Part shown: in pieces, positions 5,493 through 10,550 of the stretch
How positions within the stretch are numbered: position 1 is the stretch's first letter
Layout: each line of letters opens with the position of its first letter
NCBI GenBank assembly: GCA_934501475.1
Contig: CAKSUL010000058.1
Coordinates: 1-10,550, forward strand
Length of the DNA: 10,550 nt
Source: an uncultured Roseovarius sp.
Lineage (GTDB): Bacteria; Pseudomonadota; Alphaproteobacteria; Rhodobacterales; Rhodobacteraceae
Direction: 5' to 3'
The notes under the pieces: generated by a model
What the model was told of the DNA's origin: nothing
Database searches by the model: none
Seen by the model: the letters and a program-made list of their open reading frames with translations, nothing else
Position numbers and translations under genes: made by a program

Positions 5493-7811
5493 ATGACTGA
5501 TCTGGTGGACGACCCCAATACAGACCCTGATGATCTGCCGCAGGCTGTGGCGGAACCGCTACGCCGTGCGATCGGCGAGAGGTATCTGACCTACGCGCTG
5601 AGCACGATCATGCACCGGGCGCTGCCGGATGCCCGCGACGGGCTGAAACCCGTGCACAGGCGTATCCTCTATGCAATGCGCGAGCTGCGATTAAGTTCCA
5701 CCGGGGGGTTCAGAAAATCCGCCAAGATCAGCGGCGACGTGATGGGCAACTATCACCCGCATGGCGATGCCGCGATCTATGACGCCATGGCGCGGCTGGC
5801 CCAGGATTTCGCCGTGCGCTATCCGCTGGTGGACGGGCAGGGCAACTTTGGCAATATCGACGGCGACAACCCCGCCGCCGCGCGCTATACCGAGGCCCGC
5901 ATGACCGCCGCCGCCGAGGCGTTGCTGGACGGTCTGGCCGAAAACGCCGTTGATTTCAGGGACAATTACGACGGCACCCTGACCGAACCGGTGGTCTTGC
6001 CCGCGTCGTTTCCCAATCTGCTGGCCAATGGCTCCAGCGGGATTGCGGTTGGCATGGCCACCAACATTCCGCCGCATAATATCGCCGAACTGGTCGATGC
6101 CTGCCTGCATATGATCAAGGTGCCCGATTGCCGGGATGACACGTTGCTGAGCCATGTCAGGGGCCCCGATTTCCCCACCGGCGGCGTGATCGTGGAACCT
6201 GCGGAAAACATCGCCAACGCCTATCGCACCGGGCGCGGCAGCTTCCGGCTGCGCAGCAAATGGGAGGTCGAGGATCTGGGCCGCGGGCAGTGGCAGATCG
6301 TGGTTACCGAAATCCCCTATCAGGTGCAGAAATCCCGGTTGATCGAAAAGATCGCCGAGGTGATCCAGACCCGGAAGATCCCGATTCTGGCCGATGTGCG
6401 CGACGAAAGCGCCGAAGACGTGCGTCTGGTGCTGGAACCGCGTTCGCGCAATGTCGATCCCGAGGTCCTGATGGGGATGCTGTTCCGCAACTCGGATCTT
6501 GAGGTCAGGTTCTCGCTCAACATGAACGTGCTGATCGACGGGGTGACGCCCAAGGTGTGCAGCCTCAAGGAAGTGCTGCGCGCCTTTCTCGATTTCCGCC
6601 GCGAGGTGCTCGAGCGGCGCTCGATCCACCGGATGGAAAAGATCGACCACCGCCTCGAGGTGCTGGAAGGGCTGATCGTGGCCTTTCTCAACCTGGACCG
6701 CGTCATCGACATCATCCGCTATGACGACACCCCGAAGGCGGCGCTGATGCGCGAGGACTGGGGCCGTGAGTTCACCCGCGCCAAGGACGAATCCGACTAT
6801 GTCCCGCCCGCCGAGGGCGGTGAGGACGGGCTGAGCGATCTTCAGGCCGAGTCGATCCTGAACATGCGCCTGCGCAGCCTGCGGCGGCTGGAAGAGATCG
6901 AATTGCTGAAAGAGCAAAGCGCGCTGATGCAAGAGCGCGCCGGCCTTGAGGATCTGCTGGAAAACCCGGCGCTGCAATGGGCGGCGATCTCGGATCAGCT
7001 GCGCGAGATCAAGAAAACCTTCGGCAAGGATTACGTGCACGGCGCACGCCGCACCCAGTTTGCCATCGCCGGTGAGGTCGAAGACGTGCCGCTGGAGGCC
7101 ATGATCGAGCGCGAGCCGATTACCGTGGTCTGTTCGCAAATGGGCTGGATTCGGGCCATGACCGGGCATATCGACCTCAGCCGCGAGTTGAAGTTCAAGG
7201 ATGGCGACGGGCCGCGCTTTCTGTTTCATGCCGAAACCACCGACCGGCTGCTGGTCTTTGGCAGCAACGGGCGGTTCTACACGCTGTCGGCGGCCAACCT
7301 GCCCGGCGGGCGCGGCATGGGCGAACCGCTGCGCCTGATCGTGGACCTGCCGAACGAGGCCGAGATCGTCGACATGTTCATTCACGTGCCGGGACGCAAA
7401 TTGCTGGTGGCCTCCAGCGCGGGCGACGGCTTCATCGTGTCCGAGGATGATGTCCTGGCCCAGACCCGCAGCGGCAAACAGGTGCTGAACGTGCGCGGCG
7501 ACACGCGCGCCATCCTCAGCAAACCGGCCGCTGGTGATCATGTGGCGGTTGTGGGTGAAAACCGCAAAGTGCTGATTTTCCCCTGTTCCGAACTGCCCGA
7601 AATGGGGAGAGGCAAGGGCGTGAGGTTGCAAAAGTACAAGGATGGCGGGCTGTCGGATGCCACCACCTTCGATCTGGAGGCCGGTCTGACATGGCTCGAC
7701 CCCGCAGGGCGCACCCGCACGCAGACCGAGCTTGACGAATGGATCGGCAAACGTGCCGGGTCGGGCCGCATGGCGCCGCGCGGGTTTCCGCGTGACAACA
7801 AGTTCACCTGA
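5493..7811 (+). CDS. parC: DNA topoisomerase IV subunit A
   Basis: A 772-residue protein, the DNA-cleaving subunit of topoisomerase IV, which with ParE unlinks daughter chromosomes. The winged-helix/tower core starts at about residue 20 ([20 protein letters not shown]). The active-site tyrosine is Tyr132 in [10 protein letters not shown], preceded by Arg131. The quinolone-region segment [14 protein letters not shown] (86-99) has Ala93 and Asp97 where E. coli ParC has Ser80 and Glu84. The C-terminal domain (about 560-770) is a beta-propeller of repeated strands ([39 protein letters not shown]). No canonical GyrA box (QRRGGKG) is visible, which supports ParC rather than GyrA. The ribosome site is weak (GAGG at 5475-5478, 14 nt away). 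Divergent from the SH3 gene and convergent with the P450. Complete and intact. Confidence 0.96.
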   Translation: MTDLVDDPNTDPDDLPQAVAEPLRRAIGERYLTYALSTIMHRALPDARDGLKPVHRRILYAMRELRLSSTGGFRKSAKISGDVMGNYHPHGDAAIYDAMARLAQDFAVRYPLVDGQGNFGNIDGDNPAAARYTEARMTAAAEALLDGLAENAVDFRDNYDGTLTEPVVLPASFPNLLANGSSGIAVGMATNIPPHNIAELVDACLHMIKVPDCRDDTLLSHVRGPDFPTGGVIVEPAENIANAYRTGRGSFRLRSKWEVEDLGRGQWQIVVTEIPYQVQKSRLIEKIAEVIQTRKIPILADVRDESAEDVRLVLEPRSRNVDPEVLMGMLFRNSDLEVRFSLNMNVLIDGVTPKVCSLKEVLRAFLDFRREVLERRSIHRMEKIDHRLEVLEGLIVAFLNLDRVIDIIRYDDTPKAALMREDWGREFTRAKDESDYVPPAEGGEDGLSDLQAESILNMRLRSLRRLEEIELLKEQSALMQERAGLEDLLENPALQWAAISDQLREIKKTFGKDYVHGARRTQFAIAGEVEDVPLEAMIEREPITVVCSQMGWIRAMTGHIDLSRELKFKDGDGPRFLFHAETTDRLLVFGSNGRFYTLSAANLPGGRGMGEPLRLIVDLPNEAEIVDMFIHVPGRKLLVASSAGDGFIVSEDDVLAQTRSGKQVLNVRGDTRAILSKPAAGDHVAVVGENRKVLIFPCSELPEMGRGKGVRLQKYKDGGLSDATTFDLEAGLTWLDPAGRTRTQTELDEWIGKRAGSGRMAPRGFPRDNKFT

Positions 7812-7820
7812 GAGGGTATG

Positions 7821-7867
7821 CCAAAGAGTCTTCTTGCCTTCGGCGAGGATATTTGACGCCAGAAGAA
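7821..7867 (+). repeat. REP-like repeat, left copy of an inverted pair
   Basis: A 47-bp unit beginning CCAAAGAGTCTTCTTGCC and ending CCAGAAGAA, 9 bp after the parC stop. It matches the reverse complement of 7995-8042 at 44 of 48 aligned columns (one gap, three mismatches). The unit itself is an imperfect palindrome: TCTTCTTGCC (7829-7838) can pair with CGCCAGAAGA (7857-7866) at 8 of 10 positions. From memory, similar sequences (core GCCTTCGGCGAGGATATTT) recur between genes in Rhodobacteraceae. That recurrence cannot be verified in this window. Confidence 0.8.
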
Positions 7868-7897
7868 ACGGGGAAGGCGGTTTGCCCCTTCCCCGTT
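7867..7897. terminator. Hairpin downstream of parC
   Basis: AACGGGGAAGG (7867-7877) and CCTTCCCCGTT (7887-7897) form a perfect 11-bp stem with a 9-base loop. It begins 56 bp after the parC stop and abuts the left repeat copy. There is no T tract on the plus strand and the downstream bases are GGACTC. On the minus strand the stem is followed by TCTTCT. It may end transcription of parC, of the P450, or of both. Confidence 0.5.
7872..7884 (+). repeat. 13-bp direct repeat, copy 1
   Basis: GGAAGGCGGTTTG recurs exactly at 8041-8053 in the same orientation. Copy 1 lies just inside the left inverted repeat and also forms part of the hairpin at 7867-7897. Because the copies are direct while the flanking arms are inverted, the inverted-repeat symmetry does not explain them. 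Confidence 0.6.
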
Positions 7898-7926
7898 GGA
7901 CTCACGCATATCTGCGCTTCTCCTGG

Positions 7927-7957
7927 CACGGTCATCGGCGTCCCCGCCTGTACCGTG
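7927..7957. other. Interrupted hairpin between the REP-like arms
   Basis: CACGGT (7927-7932) pairs with ACCGTG (7952-7957), and inside it GGCG (7937-7940) pairs with CGCC (7945-7948) around TCCC. The two stems are split by a small internal loop. It lies in the 127-bp centre between the inverted repeats. No gene is evident there. It could be part of a terminator or of a folded mobile-element centre. Confidence 0.35.
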
Positions 7958-7994
7958 ATCTCAGAATTACAGAGAGTGTTTAACAAATCGTTGC

Positions 7995-8042
7995 TTCTTC
8001 TGGCCAAAAATATCCTCGCCGAAGGCAAGAAGACTCTTTTGG
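7995..8042 (-). repeat. REP-like repeat, right copy of an inverted pair
   Basis: A 48-bp unit, the near-perfect reverse complement of 7821-7867, ending 34 bp beyond the P450 stop. This copy has the better internal dyad: TCTTCTGGCC (7996-8005) against GGCAAGAAGA (8024-8033), 9 of 10 paired. With the left copy it forms a pair of inverted REP-like units around 127 bp, the arrangement known as REPIN in other bacteria. Transcripts from either side could fold into a long hairpin of nearly 48 bp. Confidence 0.8.
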
Positions 8043-8053
8043 AAGGCGGTTTG
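8041..8053 (+). repeat. 13-bp direct repeat, copy 2
   Basis: GGAAGGCGGTTTG, identical to 7872-7884 and 169 bp away. It overlaps the outer edge of the right inverted-repeat arm by two bases and lies in the 3' region of the P450 gene. Confidence 0.6.
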
Positions 8054-8076
8054 AAATCTGACGTGACGGTGGTGGA

Positions 8077-9447
8077 TCACGCGCTGTTTGCAACCGTTTC
8101 GGCGGTCAGCCACACACCGCCCTCGGGGCGCAAGGTCAGGATCATCACCGGATCGGGGGTGCGCCCGGGAACTGGCGCAAAGCGGAACCGCGCCAGCAAG
8201 GTCGCAAGGATGATCACCACCTCCTGCAGTGCAAAGGACGCGCCTATGCAGATTCGTGGGCCATCGCCGAACGGCAGATAGGCATAGCGGTCCGGGCGCG
8301 CCTCGAGAAATCTTTCGGGGCGGAACATGTCGGGCGCATCCCACAACAGCGCGTTGCGGTGCAGCGCATAGATCGGCACGATCACCGTGTCACCCGCCCG
8401 CACCTCGCGCCCGCACAAGGTATCGCCGGCAAGTGCGGTGCGCGACACCATCGCGGCGGGGGGATAAAGGCGCAGCGCCTCATCGGCGATGGCGCGCAGA
8501 TAGGGCAGGTGGGGCACGTCCTCGCCGGTTATCGGGCGGTCGCCCAGAACCGCTTTGATCTCGGCACGGGCGCGTTCCTGCACGGCGGGGTCAAAAGCGC
8601 ACAGATAGAGCGACCACGCCAGCGTCAGCGCCGTGGTCTCGTGCCCGGCAACGATAAAGGTGAGCAGGTTGTCGCGCAACTCACCGGTGTTCATTTTCCT
8701 CTTTGTCTCGGGGTCTTCGCCTGCCAGAAGCAGGTCCAGAAGATCGGGCACGCCTTGCGGGCCACGGGCGCGGCGCGCCTCGACCGCCTCATCGGCGATG
8801 CGTTTCATCCGGCGCACCGCCTGACCCGACATCAGCCGACCGGGGCGCGGCACCCAATCGGGAAACCCCAGAACGTCAAACAGCGAAATCCGGCCCGCCT
8901 CGGCGATATAGGCGTCGATTGCGTCATGCACCGCGCCCGCATCAAAGCTGCCATCGCCCGAAAACGTGACCTCGCTGATCACGTCGAATGTGGTGCGCAC
9001 CATGTCGGCGGCCACATCCACCGCACGCGGCCCGGACCCGGCTATGCGCTCGGCGCTGCGCGTGGCGGCGGCGGTCATGATCGGGGCCAGGTTCATCACG
9101 TTGCGATGCGAAAATACCGGTGCCACGACGCGCCGCTGCCAGCGCCAATGCGCACCCTCGGCGATGAACAGTGACTCACCGATGGCGGGGCGCAACAGGT
9201 TCTTGGTGACGTCGGATTTGGGGTAATTGTCGATGTTTTCCAGCAGGATCCGGCGCAGGGCGGTGGGGTCCATCACCATGTGCCAGCGTTTTCCGGTGCG
9301 CCCGGACACCATCGGCTGGGTGGTGGCGATATGGGGGATGATGCTGAGAACATTGCGCCGCGCCGCCTGTGCACTGCGCAGGATTCCCATCGGTCTTGTC
9401 ACCAGATCAACCTTGACCGGGGTCGTGGCGGTGGGTGTGTCGGGCAT
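8077..9447 (-). CDS. Cytochrome P450
   Basis: A 456-residue haem-thiolate monooxygenase, soluble by sequence. Motifs in order: C-helix WxxxR (Trp101, Arg105), I-helix oxygen-activation motif AGHETT (267-272), K-helix ExxR (Glu323, Arg326), the PERF-like FRPERF (375-380), and the haem loop FGDGPRICIG (393-402) with Cys400 as the axial ligand. All are intact. The short N-terminus without a membrane anchor and the HWRWQRRVVAPVF stretch are typical of soluble bacterial P450s related to the class with CYP102- or CYP4-like cores. The substrate is unknown. No ferredoxin or ferredoxin reductase gene is in the window, so electrons must come from partners encoded elsewhere. Start ATG 9447 has AAAGG (9455-9459) at 7 nt and a good promoter just upstream. 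An open frame extends to 9921 but only mirrors the lipoprotein gene. Confidence 0.96.
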   Translation of the reverse strand: MPDTPTATTPVKVDLVTRPMGILRSAQAARRNVLSIIPHIATTQPMVSGRTGKRWHMVMDPTALRRILLENIDNYPKSDVTKNLLRPAIGESLFIAEGAHWRWQRRVVAPVFSHRNVMNLAPIMTAAATRSAERIAGSGPRAVDVAADMVRTTFDVISEVTFSGDGSFDAGAVHDAIDAYIAEAGRISLFDVLGFPDWVPRPGRLMSGQAVRRMKRIADEAVEARRARGPQGVPDLLDLLLAGEDPETKRKMNTGELRDNLLTFIVAGHETTALTLAWSLYLCAFDPAVQERARAEIKAVLGDRPITGEDVPHLPYLRAIADEALRLYPPAAMVSRTALAGDTLCGREVRAGDTVIVPIYALHRNALLWDAPDMFRPERFLEARPDRYAYLPFGDGPRICIGASFALQEVVIILATLLARFRFAPVPGRTPDPVMILTLRPEGGVWLTAETVANSA

Positions 9448-9473
9448 GGTGCGGCCTTTGCTGTGTTCTCTTA

Positions 9474-9502
9474 GATATAGGGGCGCATCCCTGTGCGGGC
9501 AA
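9474..9502 (-). promoter_or_regulatory. Candidate sigma-70-type promoter of the P450 gene
   Basis: On the minus strand TTGCCC (-35, 9497-9502), a 17-bp spacer and TATATC (-10, 9474-9479) precede the P450 start. The expected transcript start is near 9467, giving a leader of about 20 nt that includes the AAAGG ribosome site. This is the best promoter match in the window, but it is prediction only. Confidence 0.55.
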
Positions 9503-9537
9503 ATGGGCGGACAGATCGCGGGCGATATTTCGGCGGG

Positions 9538-9548
9538 GCAATGATTGC
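9538..9548. promoter_or_regulatory. Palindrome between divergent promoters
   Basis: GCAAT-G-ATTGC is a perfect 11-bp odd-centred dyad. It overlaps the candidate -35 of the lipoprotein gene and lies 36 bp upstream of the candidate -35 of the P450 gene. It is a possible operator site, shown only by symmetry and position. Confidence 0.3.
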
Positions 9549-9573
9549 GCCGGGGGCGCGCCTGCGGTATCGG
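9545..9573 (+). promoter_or_regulatory. Weak candidate promoter of the lipoprotein gene
   Basis: TTGCGC (9545-9550), a 17-bp spacer and TATCGG (9568-9573) lie 32 bp before the lipoprotein ATG. The -10 match is poor. Spacing and position are right. Confidence 0.35.
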
Positions 9574-9605
9574 TTTTCCTGAATCTGTCGATGAGGACAC
9601 CCAAC

Positions 9606-10355
9606 ATGTTTCGAATGATTGCCGCGGCATTTGCCCTGTTCGCCCTGACGGCCTGCACCAATCCCAATGATCTGGATCAGGCGCCCGCGCCTCTGGGCAA
9701 TTTCGAATTGGGTCACAACGTGGTCGTCGCCCCGAACCTGACCAAGGGCCCCGCATCGCGCGACGCCACCAAGGAAGAGTGGATCGCGGCGATGACATCG
9801 GCCATCGACGAACGCTTCCGCCGCTATGACGGGGGCAAGCTCTATCACCTTGGGATATCGGTCGAAGGCTATGTCCTGGCGGTGCCGGGCGTGCCGATCG
9901 TGGCCTCGCCCAAATCGGCATTGATCCTGAACGTGACCGTGTGGGACGACGCCGCCGGCAAGAAGCTGAACGACGAGCCCGAGCAGGTGACGGTGATGGA
10001 ATCGTTCTCGGGCAACACGATGCTGGGATCGGGGCTGACCCAATCCAAGGAATTACAGATGGAAAACCTCAGCCGCAACGCGGCCAAGCTGATCCAGAAC
10101 TGGCTGGTGCGCGGCAAATACGAACATGACTGGTTTGGCGGACGCGCTGCCGACAAGGCCCCGGTTGCCGCGAAAGTGGCGGCCAAACCGGCCGTGGCCG
10201 AGGGTGACGCCAAGGCGGCCAAGGCAGCGGCAAAACCTGCCGCCGCGAAATCGGCCAGCGCGAAATCGGCTGGAAATGCCGCCGCGGCCGCCGCCGCTGT
10301 CGCCGAGGCGGAACTGATCGAGGAACCCAAGGTGGCCTCGCCCACACGCCCCTGA
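9606..10355 (+). CDS. Predicted lipoprotein with Ala/Lys-rich C-terminal tail
   Basis: A 249-residue protein. Residues 1-16 form a lipoprotein signal peptide with lipobox LTAC, and Cys17 is the lipidation site. Residue +2 is Thr, not Asp, so by the E. coli rule it would go to the outer membrane. Residues about 30-175 form a globular domain with alternating strands (FELGHNVVVAPN, YHLGISVEGYVLAVPGVPIV, SALILNVTVWDDA) and a helix ending NWLVRGKYEHDWF. I do not recognise the family with certainty. From about residue 182 the chain is a low-complexity Ala/Lys/Pro tail, rather like histone H1 or a TonB linker, ending in an acidic stretch (ELIEEPK). Start ATG 9606 has GAGGA (9593-9597) at 8 nt. A longer open frame from 9435 is rejected because it would bury the signal peptide. 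Divergent from the P450, 119 bp upstream of tuf. Confidence 0.88.
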   Translation: MFRMIAAAFALFALTACTNPNDLDQAPAPLGNFELGHNVVVAPNLTKGPASRDATKEEWIAAMTSAIDERFRRYDGGKLYHLGISVEGYVLAVPGVPIVASPKSALILNVTVWDDAAGKKLNDEPEQVTVMESFSGNTMLGSGLTQSKELQMENLSRNAAKLIQNWLVRGKYEHDWFGGRAADKAPVAAKVAAKPAVAEGDAKAAKAAAKPAAAKSASAKSAGNAAAAAAAVAEAELIEEPKVASPTRP

Positions 10356-10388
10356 AGGCGGGGGTGAGCGCGCGCGCGCAGGAACTGC

Positions 10389-10417
10389 TTGATTTTCCGT
10401 GCGCGGCGCAATAAATG
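10389..10417 (+). promoter_or_regulatory. Candidate promoter of tuf
   Basis: TTGATT (10389-10394) and ATAAAT (10411-10416, 16-bp spacer; or TAAATG at 17 bp) precede tuf by about 60 bp. GC-rich bases (GCCGCC) follow the -10 box directly, the discriminator type seen at stringently controlled translation genes. That control is inference. No terminator for the lipoprotein gene is evident before it. Confidence 0.45.
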
Positions 10418-10474
10418 CCGCCAACAAATAGACCGGGCCGCACGCCCCCCAATTGAGAAAAGGCGCCTCAGATC

Positions 10475-10550
10475 ATGGCAAAGGAAAAGTTTGACCGCAG
10501 CAAGCCGCATGTGAACATCGGCACGATTGGCCACGTTGACCACGGCAAGA
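10475..10550 (+). CDS. tuf: Elongation factor Tu, 5' end only
   Basis: The first 25 codons of EF-Tu, the GTPase that brings aminoacyl-tRNA to the ribosome. They begin [19 protein letters not shown] and run into the P-loop GHVDHGK, where the window ends. AAAAGG (10458-10463) is an acceptable though distant ribosome site at 11 nt. The gene upstream is a lipoprotein rather than fusA, so this is probably the copy outside the str operon. Many proteobacteria carry two tuf genes, the second often beside tRNA-Trp, secE and nusG. What follows cannot be seen here. Confidence 0.95.
   Translation, partial: MAKEKFDRSKPHVNIGTIGHVDHGK

Noticed and set aside
5691..7631. A 646-residue open frame on the minus strand opposite parC
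   Set aside because: It lies wholly inside parC, is rich in His, Gln, Arg and Gly as expected of the reverse complement of GC-rich coding DNA, and shows no recognisable domain.
7804..8028. Minus-strand 74-residue frame across the inverted repeats
   Set aside because: It runs through both repeat arms into parC, lacks a clear ribosome site and has no match I recognise. Kept only as a finding about the central segment.
7821..8042. Complete insertion sequence or CRISPR array
   Set aside because: There is no transposase in the 127-bp centre, only two inverted copies, and no regular direct repeat-spacer pattern.
9448..9921. N-terminal extension of the P450
   Set aside because: It mirrors the lipoprotein gene. 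A promoter and ribosome site sit directly before ATG 9447.
10371..10380. GC dinucleotide run after the lipoprotein gene as a terminator
   Set aside because: No clean stem with a T tract could be drawn from it.

Overview
The window looks like a chromosomal segment from a high-GC alphaproteobacterium of the Rhodobacteraceae (Rhodobacter/Roseobacter group). The reasons are the GC-rich codon use, the ParC and ETF sequences, a small HIG1-like two-helix protein next to a PduO-type adenosyltransferase, and a first gene I recall as belonging to a Rhodobacteraceae-centred family of unknown function (DUF6473). It reads as mostly core genome. I see no phage, CRISPR, toxin-antitoxin or integrase genes, and no tRNA or rRNA.

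Layout. Positions 1-126 are an AT-richer leader with several small dyads, followed by a plus-strand gene (127-957) for a putative SGNH-hydrolase-like protein. A strong hairpin (985-1010) and a second one (1028-1050) separate it from a convergent minus-strand block. In transcription order (right to left) that block is an SH3-domain membrane-anchored protein (4681-5355), a YbbO-like short-chain dehydrogenase (3814-4644), a HIG1-like two-helix membrane protein (3527-3724), a cob(I)alamin adenosyltransferase (2941-3513), etfB (1983-2741) and etfA (1057-1983). Divergent from it runs parC (5493-7811, plus). parC converges on a cytochrome P450 gene (8077-9447, minus). The 265 bp between them holds a pair of about 48-bp inverted, REP-like repeats. 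Divergent from the P450 is a lipoprotein gene with an Ala/Lys-rich tail (9606-10355, plus). The window ends in the first 25 codons of tuf (EF-Tu), with its own promoter candidate.

How the genes fit together. ETF collects electrons from acyl-CoA dehydrogenases. The adenosyltransferase makes the cofactor for methylmalonyl-CoA-type mutases. Both therefore point to acyl-CoA and branched-chain or propionate metabolism, and the HIG1-like protein suggests a respiratory-chain link. parC (topoisomerase IV) and tuf are housekeeping genes. The P450 has no redox partner in the window.

The points most worth a second look are the REP-like inverted pair between parC and the P450, the SGNH-like reading of the first gene, and the charged low-complexity tail of the lipoprotein next to a tuf copy that is not preceded by fusA. 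I found no convincing new multi-gene system.
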